Both the position numbers and the translations under genes were made by a program. This document shows positions 11,801 through 21,700 of a DNA stretch of 64,000 nt, in pieces. The stretch's first letter is position 1, and every line of letters starts with the position of its first letter. Source of the DNA: Owenia fusiformis (taxonomy: Eukaryota; Annelida; Polychaeta; Sabellida; Oweniidae); contig CAIIXF020000012.1 in the NCBI GenBank assembly GCA_903813345.2, positions 1-64,000 on the forward strand, given 5' to 3'. Under the pieces are notes generated by a model, which ran no database searches, was not told the DNA's origin, and worked only from the letters and a program-made list of their open reading frames with translations.

Positions 11801-14800
11801 ATTGAAGCCAAAGATTCAATGCATTGTGGCTTAGAACTCGATGCTACGTGCAAAGTTTAAAACAACACCCAATGCACCGTGTCAAGGCTAGGGGCAGAAA
11901 AGACCAATCAGAACACATTGTTTCATATAACTGCATTGCGTTATATAACCAACAACCAACCAAGGTCATTTTTACATCAATTTCAAAATTTCGAGTTGGC
12001 TGTCAAGTTGACTGTTCTAATCACTCCCTCGCCCCTTCTATATTCAACCCCAACTTTTATTTATTTTTATTTTATTTATTTCTTATCTCCTTCATATAGC
12101 AATAAATTAACATACAAATTGTTTACAGAAGACACCCTAGATGGGTGTATATACTGCTGATTAAACATAAATTGAATATAATAATAGCGTAAATATATAA
12201 ATAAGTATATATGAGACCACACCAACAGTCGTTGGGGAGAGGCACATCAAAATGGAGACGTTGCAATTCAAAGTAGTAGGGAAATGTTTTCTATTTAAGA
12301 ATGATGTGGCTCAAATTGATAGAATATCTGGATATATAAATTATTAATATAATATTCATAGGGAGAATGCACACAATCTGGAACATCTATCTAAAGAGTG
12401 AAATTAAATTGAGATGCAAAGACGACAACTTGATCCTTGCAAAAAGTTCCCTTGAAAATATGTTCTTTTAAGTGATATCGCATAAAATATTTTGCAAAAT
12501 GTGAAAATAATTTTAGCCCAATAGCTGATTCAATCCACTCGTTGTTTCCTAAACTTAGCAGTCGACGTTTGAAGAACTTGGGGTAATGTTTAGAGTCCAG
12601 GACCACGATGCACTGAGTCCAGGGCTTAAATCCTAAAGTTGATCCATACTGATACTCGTTTATTAGATTGATTTTCCTATTCTGTACTGAAACAACATTT
12701 ATCTAGAAATGTTAAAATCTCCGTCGTATTTCATTGAATTAGGCAACTAACAAACAAACAAGCATAACTAATAAGGCATAACATTTTGTAAAGTTGATAA
12801 TACCCTATACAATAAAAGTTAAAGTAAAATATTCTCTATATTTATCACAGTGCTTATACTTACTCGTGCAATTTAACCGTCTCTCTTTCCATTTTCCAGT
12901 TTGGATACAAGCCATTTTAATACTTTTGGTTGGTTCTGAAATGACCAAACAGCTATGCCGAAAATGAATATAAAAATTAGCATTAGCTGATAATATCAGC
13001 TAAATTTGATAATTATCAAAACCATCGCTTTTATCGCTAAAAAGATTTTGGGTCTGGAGTCAGTTTTAAGAAGAAAAGGCCACAAGTTGAATTAGAATTA
13101 GCTTATAATATTGGCTAAATTTGATAATTATCAAGCGGCTATCGCTTTTATCGCTAAAGAATGTTGGGTCTGGAGTCAATGTTACGAAGAAAAGGGCACA
13201 AGTCAAATTATCATTAACTGATAATATCAGCTTTTGATAATTTTGATTTCTATCGCTTTATCGCTAAAATATTTTGGGTCTGGAGTCAATGTCACGGAGA
13301 AAAAGGCATACGTGAAATTAGCATTAGCTGATAATATCAGGTAAATTTGATAATTATCAAAATCTAATATTATCACCTAATGCTAATTTCATGTGTGCCA
13401 TGTATCAACATTATCAAATTTATCGATAATTGATATCTCTTTATCGCTCATTGATAAAAATTATCGATAATTGATAAAAGTCATTGATAAATGATAATTA
13501 TCTTTATCGCTAATTAATAAAAGTGAAGGGTACATGAAATTAGCAATAGCTGATAATATTAGATAAAATTGATATACATCAAATTTATCGCTATTTGATA
13601 GAAATTATCGATAAATGATAATTATCAAAATCACTAAAAAGTGAGTTACCGCACCTTGATGCCATTATCAATGAAGAAATTCATATTCTATGAACATAGA
13701 GCAACTTTTGAAATTCGATCAAATTGCTGTTATATAGTGTCTGGTCACTCCTTAACCCTATCAGTGCTACTAAGAAAACAAATATTTCATTTTGCTTCTA
13801 ATTCAAGAATGAGGAACTTTTGGCTCAGTGTTAAGACTTTTCAAGGTAAAATAGAGAAAATTATGTCTCAGTATATGTGACTCCATAATTCATTATTTCC
13901 GATGAAACCATGTATGATACATCGTTTGAAAGCTTAATTAATATCTAGATTAATGAAATATGTATGGACAACTGAAATAGTGATTTAAACCTAAAGGAAT
14001 CAATATTATTTGATAATATAATTATGTATTGCTACATGTTATCTAATCAGTAATATGGCAACTGTTTCATTTTAATACACGTGGTAGCTATTTAATAAGC
14101 AACATTTCAATGTTTTGAGACGTTTTTCGCCCCTCCCCCATGCGACTTTTCACTGGTCCCCACGTGGCCCGTTTTGGTCCATTGAATCATGAGGTCATAA
14201 TTCGAAGAGGTTTTGTTATTTGTTAACAGGACAATCCTGCTGTTGCCGTGACTTCGTGATTACCAAGGAACCAATTAACCAAAACAAAATTATGTATTCG
14301 AGGTTACTGATCAGGTGGGAGCCAATCTCAGGGGCGGATCTGGGAATCAACAAGGGGGGGGGGCCAAATTTCAAATCTGAGAAAAAAACATCCGTGCTTG
14401 CGCGGAAAAAATTTTTGGGCCCCTAAAACCCAAAAGTTGGCCCAAATTTTGAAATTTTGAGGCCCATTTTCTTCAAAATTTGTCCTGAAATTAAAAAATA
14501 AGGCCTTAAAAGGCCCAGCCCCCCCTAATCCGCCAGTGAATCTGATTGATCCATTAATTTATTATATTATTATTATGACTATTAACAGCTATTTAACATT
14601 TCTTTTATAAGGGTTACGTCAAGCTCAGCGTTGAGCTTACAATACAGAAAACCGAAAAGCTATTTCAATTGGCCTTTAAATGCTGCAAGTATACATCTTG
14701 CCTTACCTCTCATTGTTGCTTCGATACATTGAATCATACTCTTCATGTTTGTTTGACTGCTGATTAAAGACTCAATTCCCTTCTTAATTGTATCAAGCGC

Positions 14801-14953
14801 ACCAAATGATTTTCTAATATGATCAGACATCGCTTTAAACTGTTTTTGTGTGTCCGACTTCGTACACTTATCATCTACTTGGGCCGTCACAGATGTTGCA
14901 AAATCCCCTACAATTAAGAAAGACCCCAAAACAGCTACGAAAATTGCGTCCAT
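2685..14953 (-). CDS. Gene A: secreted sushi/CCP-repeat protein, nine exons, 571 aa
   Basis: Joined coding exons are 14953-14707, 12935-12864, 11398-11210, 10892-10701, 10079-9843, 8541-8359, 5325-5131, 4640-4452 and 2896-2685, in total 1716 nt with no internal stop. All internal junctions are phase 1 with AG acceptors and GT donors, the usual arrangement for sushi exons. Exon 1 gives a signal peptide and an amphipathic helical segment, exon 2 the C-terminal half of a sushi-like module, and exons 3-9 one sushi domain each with the C-C-W-C pattern. Sushi domains bind protein or carbohydrate ligands, as in complement regulators; the ligand here is unknown. The helix near the N-terminus suggests oligomerisation (inference). 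A full paralogue, gene B, lies upstream in the same orientation. Introns are inflated by repeats. No individual orthologue is recognised, so no symbol is given. Confidence 0.85.
3187..4372. mobile_element. Foldback element with 15-bp minisatellite ends, in gene A intron 8
   Basis: The left end carries two to three units of CCCAGTTGTCCGAAA and the right end four units of the reverse complement (GGGTTTCGGACAACT). The outermost bases are GGGGTCAA on the left and TTATCCCC on the right, nearly inverted. The interior of about 1.1 kb is AT-rich and shows no credible ORF. The equivalent intron of gene B does not contain it, so it probably inserted after the gene duplication. The transposon family is unknown to me. 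Confidence 0.65.
4452..4640 (-). CDS. Gene A exon 8: sushi domain 6
   Basis: 189 nt between acceptor TTGTTTTAG and donor GTAAGTATA. The translation contains TGCSSSETVLEHG, YECDTCYQLIG and LWSPLHPPSC. It has the four sushi cysteines plus a fifth in ECDTC, conserved as ECDEC in gene B. Confidence 0.85.
4641..5130. other. Gene A intron 7
   Basis: 490 nt between exons 8 and 7. Part of it (about 4790-4880) aligns with gene B intron 7 near 42130-42240, so it is ancestral intron sequence. Nothing else recognised. Confidence 0.6.
5131..5325 (-). CDS. Gene A exon 7: sushi domain 5
   Basis: 195 nt between acceptor TCTTTTTGCAG and donor GTATTTAAA. The correct frame reads VNVTCSTINLDTNSKLVVL and ends KWAQPLPDCK. 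Four cysteines and the Trp are in place. A longer overlapping frame on the same strand is spurious. The gene B counterpart is 42430-42627. Confidence 0.85.
5549..6794. mobile_element. Foldback element in gene A intron 6
   Basis: The left end ACACTCCCCTCCATAAGTTT is matched inverted by the right end (GGAGGGGAGTGT). The first 70 bp pair well; a second inner pair of about 130 bp (6040-6170 with 6540-6680) also matches. No ORF and no clear target duplication. A partial copy of its right half sits at about 18036-18211, so this is a dispersed family. Confidence 0.7.
7009..7440. mobile_element. Inverted-repeat element whose ends each contain a hairpin
   Basis: Ends of about 45 bp, CCGAACTCCC...CGGCGGGCAG, are inverted with respect to each other (7009-7053 and about 7398-7440). 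Inside each end lies a private palindrome: GCAGTGTC/GACACTGC on the left and GCAGTGATATATCACTGC on the right. The interior is about 345 bp, AT-rich and non-coding. It lies in gene A intron 6 and is absent from gene B intron 6. Confidence 0.6.
7441..8358. other. Remainder of gene A intron 6
   Basis: Parts from about 7860 to 8300 (for example TTGTCGGATTAGG and TTCTAGGATAAAATA) match gene B intron 6 near 43660-43820, so they are inherited from the common ancestor. No exon in between. Confidence 0.6.
8359..8541 (-). CDS. Gene A exon 6: sushi domain 4
   Basis: 183 nt between acceptor TCAAATACAG and donor GTATACACT. Begins GDCPDLVLPKYG; the second half reads VLECLPDGNWNTDMFKC. Four sushi cysteines and the Trp present. 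The gene B version is one codon longer. Confidence 0.88.
8700..9487. repeat. Degenerate tandem repeat rich in TGACCTTGACC
   Basis: Units of about 100-125 bp recur with the landmarks CACCTAATCATGGGTCGCC, AAGGTC-TTAAAACGTCAAA and GATATTGACCTTTGACCTTG. Around six or seven diverged units occupy gene A intron 5. Gene B intron 5 has no such array. Confidence 0.8.
9488..9562. repeat. GGCA/GGAC microsatellite
   Basis: Runs of GGCAGGCAGG followed by GGATGGACGGACGGAC at the end of the TGACC repeat. Simple-sequence DNA. Confidence 0.85.
9843..10079 (-). CDS. Gene A exon 5: sushi domain 3, with a longer C-terminal loop
   Basis: 237 nt between acceptor TCTCCTTCTAG and donor GTAAATACC. Opens MSLTECPALSVPENGY; contains FACDPGYTLDG, LTCFKRS and VWDMTMPVC. 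At 79 codons it is 14-18 longer than its neighbours because of an insertion around PWLPWNDTDG, which also carries an N-glycosylation sequon (NDT). Gene B has the same length and keeps the sequon as NFT. Confidence 0.87.
10322..10672. mobile_element. Tandem pair of GC-rich hairpin MITEs with a partial third
   Basis: Each 143-bp unit is an almost perfect palindrome with arms running from GGTCACAT through GCTCCGAT and GCGCCCGGCCGATTGAGT to a central AT-rich loop. Unit 1 starts at 10322 and unit 2 at about 10465. A partial third unit (about 10606-10672) ends some 30 bp from the exon 4 donor. A fragment of the same family lies near 47005-47035. It occupies most of gene A intron 4. Confidence 0.85.
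10701..10892 (-). CDS. Gene A exon 4: sushi domain 2
   Basis: 192 nt between acceptor TTATTTACAG and donor GTAAGAATA. Contains GQCPDIFPGDTPG, FTCEPGLVLMG, ITCMSKAVWT and PKCIS. Same length in gene B. Confidence 0.88.
10893..11209. other. Gene A intron 3
   Basis: 317 nt, very AT-rich; no insertion recognised. The gene B counterpart is longer because of a local duplication. Confidence 0.6.
11210..11398 (-). CDS. Gene A exon 3: sushi domain 1
   Basis: 189 nt between acceptor TTGCTCTCTAG and donor GTGATTGTT. The most canonical sushi of the set: KCVDLAVPKNARVVAGRL, FECEESYTAFG, VRCLKGGRWSDPPVQC. Confidence 0.9.
11399..12863. other. Gene A intron 2 with a diverged direct repeat
   Basis: 1465 nt against only 166 nt in gene B. 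A block of about 130 bp (around 11725-11830, landmarks TTGATCCTTG and ATTCTTTTAAGT) recurs near 12425-12545. No exon with sushi features in this interval. Confidence 0.55.
12864..12935 (-). CDS. Gene A exon 2: half-sushi module
   Basis: A 72-nt exon between acceptor TCATTTCAG and donor GTAAGTATA. It encodes PTKSIKMACIQTGKWKERRL followed by NCT: the last two cysteines and the Trp of a sushi domain, plus an N-glycosylation sequon. The first half of a sushi is not encoded upstream; exon 1 supplies two cysteines of a different context. Length and splice phase are identical in gene B (46588-46659). Confidence 0.78.
12955..13345. repeat. Tandem repeat of about 120 bp, three units, gene A intron 1
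   Basis: Landmarks repeat in order: GCTGATAATATCAG, TTTGATAATTATCAA, TATCGCTTTTATCGCTAAA and GGGTCTGGAGTCA. Each unit contains short TTATCGATAA-like palindromes. Confidence 0.8.
13346..13640. repeat. Palindrome-rich TTATCGATAA stretch
   Basis: Continuation of the preceding array, partly inverted (ATAATATCAGGT / ACCTAATGCTAATTTC-type pairing near 13330-13400), with many overlapping TTATCGATAA and TGATAATTATCA motifs. Non-coding. Confidence 0.65.
13966..14328. mobile_element. Truncated relative of the TTAA-target MITE at 30127-30619
   Basis: Starts GGACAACTGAAATAG and then follows the reverse complement of the 30.1-30.6 kb element: CCTAAAGGAATCAATAT, the CCCCACGTGG segment and AAGGAACCAATTAACC. 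It is diverged and interrupted at its 3' side by the MITE at 14329. Confidence 0.6.
14329..14538. mobile_element. MITE with CAGGGGCGGAT end and 5-bp target duplication
   Basis: Ends CAGGGGCGGATCTGG and CCTAATCCGCCAGTG are imperfect inverted repeats. AATCT lies immediately outside both ends (14324-14328 and 14539-14543). The interior is poly-G/poly-A rich and repeats AAATTT/GGGCCC words. The last 100 bp of the window (63901-64000) begin another copy of the same family. Confidence 0.7.
14707..14953 (-). CDS. Gene A exon 1: signal peptide and coiled-coil-like segment
   Basis: Start ATG at 14951-14953, donor GTAAGG after 14707 leaving phase 1. Residues 1-25 are a hydrophobic signal peptide (MDAIFVAVLGSFLIVGDF...). 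Residues about 30-80 form an amphipathic helix with regularly spaced Ile/Leu (LDTIKKGIESLISSQTNMK) bounded by two cysteines (DKC, IQC). Such a segment could oligomerise the chain (inference). The paralogous exon keeps the pattern and start. Confidence 0.8.
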
Positions 14954-15245
14954 CGTGTCAGATGTCGCAGCGAATTAATTGTGATTAATATAAAACGATG
15001 TTAAACAGAACTATTGGTATGCATACTTATTAGCATTAACAAATATCAATGTATATGTCTATATACATCTGATTAAACATTCATTAGCAAAACAGCATAG
15101 ATTATACTTGTATATGTTTGAAATTATTATCTGAGGTTTGAAAATATGTATTCATTCGATGATGAATGTTCGATGTGAGTCGGATCGAGTTCGTCAAATT
15201 GTGTGTCATGTGAATTTAATCATCGGTGTGTTCTGATTGGTTTAT
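14954..15245 (-). promoter_or_regulatory. 5' flank of gene A, presumed promoter region
   Basis: Homology with gene B extends upstream of the ATG for roughly 110 bp (GTTCTGTTTAA, TGCATACC, ATTTGTTAATG, CATCTGATTAAACATT). This interval should contain the 5' UTR and basal promoter. I cannot place a transcription start or a convincing TATA box. Confidence 0.4.
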
Positions 15246-16930
15246 ATTTGTATTTGTATTTGTATTTGTAAAATTTATTAAAGTGTCCTGGGCATATATT
15301 AATACAAACATGTAGCTTAAATACAAATGGTAATAAAATTCAAACGTATTAAAAGCATTCAATATTCTTACCCCAGGCCGTGTTCGGCCTATAAGACACT
15401 ATGTATAAAACGATATTCATCAAAATTAACTGTACAGTTTATGTTCTCTTTTTTTAAACATTTGGCCACAGGCCTTTGCAACATAAACAGCAATCTCATG
15501 ATTTGACATCAAGATATAGAACTTCTCATCGTCAGTAAGTCTTTGAAAGTTTGTAATTTTATTCTGAACCTTGGAAAATAAATCATTTCTGATACTAGAA
15601 TAAAACGGACATTTTAACAAGAAATGGTGTTCATTTTCAATGGCATTAACATCACAAAAATAACACAGTCTCTCTGGAACTGACAGTCGTTCGTAACGCC
15701 CCGTTTCCAAACGTAGCGGAGCAACGCCACATCTCAAAGAGGCTAATGCTTTCCGGTCGCGAATGGAAATATGAGATGCTAGGTAGAATTCCGGTTGTAA
15801 ATCCAGCTTGAAAGTTCTGTATGTTCTTAACTTATTTCCTTGGCCTGCTGGACGGTTTCCGTCGTTCCAAATGGTTTGTTGCCAGCTTTGGAAGACAATT
15901 GCCTCTAGTTCGGCAGATACGTGGCCAAGTGGAGAATCAAACGGAAGTGAGAGATCATTGGTTATAATATGATGCAGGTTGTAATACCAGTTCTTGGTTC
16001 TAGGAGAGGCATAATCTTGGTTCCACTTGTAAATACGGCGAGGTATCCTATTGCGCTCAAGGGCTTCGCAGCGATCTCTGTATCGAGTCGCTGACCGGAT
16101 CTGCCGTTCGTAGGGGGAATGCCATCCCATTTCTGCTCTCACTGCAAGGTTTGGTGTGTATTTCCCAACTCCAAGAAAAATTCTACATGCTCTGTGAAAC
16201 ACAGCATTAATGCAGGAATGTTGCTTAAGTCCCCATACCTCAGCACCGTACTCCAGTATTGGTCGCACTAGACAATCGTATAATCTCGTGTAGCACTTAT
16301 AAGGGAGGCCTCCAAAGGACTTATACTTTGCTGTTAGAAGACCCAACGCACGACTGGCAGATTGAGCTATTGCTTTCGCCATCAGAGAATAATCCAAGTG
16401 TTCGTTGAAACTGAGTCCAAGATATTTGTACGATGGTTTAACGTTGATGTCATGATTATCAAATTTAAATGCGAAGTTAGTTTGGGGTACGGACTTTGGT
16501 CGAAAGTGCACCACATTCGTTTTCGAAGTATTTAATGACATTCTCCACTTAAAGCACCATGCGCGTAATACATCCAACATACGTTGCACTGCCTCTTCAG
16601 TTGGGCCTATAAATGCTATATCGTCAGCGTAGACAAGGATGGAAAAATTTTCTCCGTTGACGTCGACTCCCGAATTCAGAGATTTTACATCATCGATAAG
16701 GTCATTTATATATAGATTGAAGAGCAAACAAGATGTTAAACAGCCCTGCTTAAGGCCGGATGTAACCTCAAATGATTCCGTTAAGTGTCCATTGATGCTC
16801 ACACAACTCCTTACGTCATTGTACATTGCTTGAAGTGCGCCCATAAAGCGGCCAGATATGCCTATTTGGCTTGTACGGTCAATTATAATCACTTTGGTGA
16901 CACGGGAGAAATCCAGGACCCCATGGTAAT
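15246..16930 (-). mobile_element. 5'-truncated non-LTR retrotransposon (LINE)
   Basis: On the minus strand the open frame 16892-15426 encodes the reverse transcriptase and C-terminal domains. Beyond its stop a short 3' UTR ends in an ACAAAT-type simple tail (15246-15272). The 5' end is cut just before the motif A region, as is usual for dead-on-arrival LINE copies. It sits between gene A and the terminal exon of gene B. Confidence 0.85.
15426..16892 (-). pseudogene. LINE ORF2 fragment: reverse transcriptase plus CCHC-like tail
   Basis: An intact 488-codon frame, N-terminally incomplete. Visible RT blocks: SGLKQGCLTSCLLFNLYIND, the catalytic LVYADDIAFIG and a thumb region around KYLGLSF. The C-terminal part has a zinc-knuckle-like motif CYFCDVNAIENEHHFLLKC. 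Endonuclease and RT fingers are missing and the block A region is not clean, so it should not be autonomous. It looks like the Jockey/CR1-type LINE group; the exact clade is not certain. The frame is open upstream to about 16930. Confidence 0.88.
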
Positions 16931-17090
16931 TCTCAAAATCGCTAACTCACTTACGAATTAAGCAACATTTACATTATATAAATTCTTGACTACCAGGGCC
17001 AATAATGCATTGCTTCGGCCCTTGCTGTGTTTGTAATTTGTTTTGTTTAAATGATAATAAAAAACTTTAAACCTAAACCTAATTAAGCAA
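16931..17090 (+). repeat. Possible 3' tail of another LINE
   Basis: A short stretch ends with AATAAAAAACTTTAAACCTAAACCTAA, resembling a LINE 3' terminus with an AAACCT tail on the plus strand. No coding part is attached. Confidence 0.3.
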
Positions 17091-17156
17091 CAATCATCTC
17101 TCACAATAGATCGTGTCTTCTGACAAGTGGAAAGACTTATTTTGAGGAAAACCTAC

Positions 17157-17228
17157 GAACGAACGAATAGACAAACGGATGGACGAACGAGCGAGCGAAC
17201 GGACGGATGAACGAACGAACGAACGAAC
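17157..17228. repeat. GAAC microsatellite
   Basis: Imperfect runs of CGAACGAACGAACGAAC with GGAC variants. Confidence 0.85.
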
Positions 17229-17275
17229 AGACGAATGAATTGACAAAGTGTTTGTTTTCTCAGTAAGTAATTGAA

Positions 17276-17700
17276 ATGTTTAGAATAGGCAGTAAACTCC
17301 AAAATGTGCAGTCTTTTACAGATACATTAAGGAATCTTTATCATAACGCTGACAGATGGATAGATCTGTCTGACATTGAAGATTGGTTGAAGAAAGATGG
17401 ACAGTATTGCCCTAGAATGATACTTACAGTGATTATATATACATTATTGGGTCGTTTATGCACGATTATATACAAAGATGCTCTGATCTCGTCACCGATT
17501 CCTTTGAAATCTCTTCATGTTTTCAGCGGGTCCTCGTCATGTTATCTGCGGAGCCACTGGAACACCCTTTAATGAATTACTTCGCCCACATAGCAGATGT
17601 TCTTGCACACTTAATTATCAATACAGACTATATTAATCCAATGAAGAATTCCTCAAAACTAACCTGTATTATTTGTTTGGAGCTTTCGAGACACAACTTT
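17276..17700 (+). pseudogene. Possible decayed coding fragment, family unknown
   Basis: Two overlapping plus-strand frames look protein-like: WIDLSDIEDWLKKDGQYCP in the first, then DLVTDSFEISSCFQRVLVML and MNYFAHIADVLAHLI one frame over. A frameshift near 17450 would join them. No splice signals or family match is evident, so this is only a suggestion. Confidence 0.25.
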
Positions 17701-17784
17701 TTAGCTTTCGGGACACAACTTCAGTACCATCGTTTACTTCTGGAAAATCTTAAAGCCCTGATCCATGTTCAAATTCAGTTTTAG

Positions 17785-18035
17785 AATGTTAATTTTGATG
17801 GCCTCTTTCACTTTCCTTGCGAAGTCCTTACTTTCACTCCCTAAAATCGTATACTCCTCTCAGTCTATAGCATGGCCCGTATTGTACGTATGTTAAAGCA
17901 GATGTCAATTCTCTGCCTAATGTTAATGCGCCTTTATGTTCCTTAAGTCTGACTGCAATTGGTAGTTTTGGCAGATATAGATCTATAGATGACATTAAAG
18001 CTTACCACAGCTTTTATATTGGGGAGACAAATCAA
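17785..18035. other. Intergenic stretch
   Basis: No gene or organised repeat recognised. Confidence 0.5.
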
Positions 18036-18211
18036 AAATTCATCAAAATCATCAATTTTCGAACTATTGTGGTTGAGGGAAAAATTTTAAAAATTTTGAG
18101 GCATTGGAAAAGTTACATTTTCATCAGTATTATAAAATTCAAACATAAAGAGGCTTTAACAAGTAGTTCAATGAAGGAGCTAAGGTTGCCAAACATTTGG
18201 AGGGGAGTGTA
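18036..18211. mobile_element. Right-half copy of the foldback family at 5549-6794
   Basis: Shares ATTTTGAGGCATTGGAAA-type sequence, AAAGAGGCTTTAACA, GGTTGCCAAAC and the end GGAGGGGAGTGTA with 6600-6794. The left half is missing. Confidence 0.65.
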
Positions 18212-18474
18212 CCTACAACCGACGACATCATCAATCTAGCCAATAAATTGTAGTTTCTTTGATGCATCAAAATATTTATTTGTCTTTGTTACTAGTATAG
18301 AATTTCTTTTTAGTTTATAGCAATCAGACAAATCTTGCATTGTTATCGACATTGACATTATTGTGTTTATGTTCATATTAATCAAGGCAATTTATTTGAT
18401 TTCATTTCATGTTTATATTCAAAAAGTAGATTTCCTAAATTATGTTTTTGCCTCATGCCTAGCTGCTACGCCCA

Positions 18475-18480
18475 TTTATT
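18475..18480 (-). promoter_or_regulatory. Candidate poly(A) signal of gene B
   Basis: AATAAA on the minus strand about 45 nt after the terminal stop, conserved with gene A. Confidence 0.5.
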
Positions 18481-18523
18481 TTGTATGTGACATTTTTTGA
18501 GAACTGTTTGCGCCTCGCCTGGT

Positions 18524-18735
18524 TCATGCCTGGCTACGGTCAGGTATGCAGATAGGTATCTCTCTAGGGTTCCATCCATTAGTCTCGCAGTGTATCTCTT
18601 TTGATCGTCTGTTTTCTCCTTTTATGACATACCCTCTATTACATTGTATTGTGACTGATGTTCCGCATGCGACCGTCTCTTTATTTGGAAATATTGACCC
18701 ATGTTGAAGAAATCTGATTCCGTTGCACGTGCGAA
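18524..18735 (-). CDS. Gene B exon 9 (terminal) or orphan terminal exon
   Basis: Acceptor ATACTTTTAG before 18735, stop TGA at 18524-18526. Same 212-nt length as gene A exon 9, with five cysteines and HCETNGWNPREIPIC. The frame is intact, so it is either used by gene B over a 22.5-kb intron or only recently separated. Confidence 0.75.
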
Positions 18736-21700
18736 CTAAAAGTATAAACGCATAATAATCACGCAGAGACCTTGCGTATCTAAGATGAGAATAGTTGCTG
18801 GGTACAGAAGGTTTCGATGCAATACGTCATGTTCTAGAATTTATTCATAAATCTGCTTGACGATTTTTTCAAGACTAGAATTAATGTCATGCCCCCATTT
18901 CACATTTTCACCAAGTATGGTCTTTATCTTTTAATCATTACTTATGCAAGTAGTGTTGCACAAAGATCACTTGAATCATGTACAAACATTATTATAAAAA
19001 CAGATCTATTTCCTTTTTGTAGATGCGAATAGACTCATGATTAAAGATGCCCTCATGCAACTTGACTAAACTTTGTGCTTTAGCTTATGTCTACAAATTA
19101 GGAAAACCAATCACAACCTCTTCATCTAAACCCAGAAGCACTCCATGCCGAATACACATTGCACCCGTGCCATACGTGCTAAGATGTGTAGCACGTGCTA
19201 AGATGTGTAGCACGTGTTTGAATTTCTATTGAACCCGGGTTTGAGGTTCGAAATCCAAACAATAGACGCTCCTAACCCGTGCTGTAAATCCAACCAATCA
19301 GAGCGCTCCTAGCACGTGCTATTTTTGGGAGCAATCATTATGGCATACTGACTGGCCGAAATTCAATATTGTTGTACCCTTACGGAGACACACAACCATT
19401 AGATCCTTCCGCCGAGTGGGAAGACGAATAGATGGCATTATAAAAACAAAAATATAGTCCAATTATTGTAATTACATTAGCATCACCAGTGGTTGGATTT
19501 TGGTAAGTACATGAATGAAAAAGTGTATGTGTGGACCAACTCTGAGACATGATTTGATGTGATTAAGGTGCATTTTCTTTAAAAAATTTGACCTTTTTGA
19601 CCTGCCTCCATCTGTCAAAATCAGAATGACATTTTTTGACATTTTCTATAGATGGCGTCTTCAACAGGTGAGATCTTTTGATTTTCGTGGGGAGTTTTGA
19701 TTCAAACTTTTTTGACTGACAGAGGACATACTGGGGTATGATGCCATGATAGCAAAACATGTCCACAAATCTTAGTTTTCTCTGGAAGACAGATCGTTTG
19801 TATGGGAATACGCATGTTATAACAATTAGTTGGGTTAACCCTATTATCGCCCATTCTGGAGTACCACTTTTTTTTAATTTGGTCATATCTCTCAACTATT
19901 TCCAGTTTTTATTGGAACTTACATTAATTTCAGCTCTCTCAATGTGTTTGACAAAGTTTCATGTCACTATGGTCCATGCTTTTCCCAAAAAAGTGCTGAA
20001 TAAGCATTTTTTCGCAAAAATTTACCCCGTGTTATTCAAATATGTGCATAAATTAGAGAAATTTATTGATTATTTTTCTAAATCACAAAAATTGATTCTA
20101 GGCAAAATGTGCTATCCAGATATAGCTCAATCAGCTCTGTAATACCTCCCCAGCTCAAACTAGACATCTCCCAACACATCCGTCATAGGCTCCAACCAGG
20201 AGTCAACTTTTTGTTACTTTGGTCATATTTCTCCACTGTTTCCATGATTTTTATTGGAATTCTCACAAATTTTGCTCTAGAAGGCTATATCATTGGCCAT
20301 GACCTAACCCTAACCCCAACAATATCTCTAACCCTAACTATAGCCTAACCCTAAGCCAGAGCCTAACTCTAACCCCTAACCTTACCCCAACACTACCCCT
20401 AACCCTAACTATAGCCTAACCCTAACCCTAAGTCAGAGCCTAACCCTAACCCCTAACCCTAACCCCAACACTATTCCTAACCCTAACTACAGCCTAACCC
20501 TAAACCAGAGTCTAACCCTAACCCTAACCCCTTACCCCAACATTACCCCTAACCCTAATTATAGCCTAACCCTAAACCAGAGCCTAACCCTAACCCCTAA
20601 CTCTAACCTCAACACTACCCCTAACCCTAACTATAGCCTAACCCTAAGCTAGAGCCTAAGCCTAACCCCAACACTTAGAACTATAGCCTTACCCTAAGCC
20701 AGGGCCTAACCCTAGCCCCAACACTACCCTTAGCCCTAACTAAAGCCTAACCCTAAGCCCAAGCCTAACCCTAACCCCTAATCATAACCTTGACTTAACC
20801 CTAAGTAATCAAATACAGTGTACAGAATAATCATTTAGCAATTGGGAGACCTATAATTGGAAATATGTGTTGTTTTGGTTTTCTTTGATGAATATTCCCC
20901 ATGGTAGAACAACAATTGGAGAAAATGACCAATTTTTCTGTATCCTCCATACTAAATATTTCTCTGTAAACATTCAGAAGCAATAATAATGATTACAATT
21001 AGTTTATGTAATTGATAACACATGAATTGTTCTATCATTTGACAAAGTTTAATGTCAAGATGGTCTGTACTACTTCCCAAAAGTGTCGAATAAGCATTTT
21101 TTCGCAAAAATCTACCCCGTGTTATTTAAATATGCGCATAAATAAGAGATATTAATTGCCTATTTCTTTAAATTACAAAAATTGATTCTAGGCAAAATGT
21201 GCTTTCCAGATATAGCTCATTCAGCTCTGTACTACCTCCCCATCTCAAACTAGACACCTCCCAACACATCTAGCCATAGGTTCCAATTTTAGTCAATATC
21301 CCAGGAAAACATCTAATTGCAGAAAGGGGATGGGTAACTTTAATCATTCATATATCTGGAAAAAATAGTCGAATCTGCTTGCGGTTTGTATTATTTTACT
21401 AGAAAACAACTTGGGGTTACATTTTGGAGGAAATTACAATTGTAACTTAAAGGATGGGTCACTACTAGGAGACACACAACCATTAGATCCTTCCGCCGAG
21501 TGGGAAGACGAATAGATGGCATTATAAAAACAAAAATATAGTCCAATTATTGTAATTACATTAGCATCACCAGTGGTTGGATTTTGGTAAGTACATGAAT
21601 GAAAAAGTGTATGTGTGGACCAACTCTGAGACATGATTTGATGTGATTAAGGTGCATTTTCTTTAAAAAATTTGACCTTTTTGACCTGCCTCCATCTGTC

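Noticed and set aside
14329-14538. hAT assignment for the CAGGGGCGGAT MITE
   Set aside because: Ends look suitable, but the observed target duplication is 5 bp, not 8 bp, so the family was left open.
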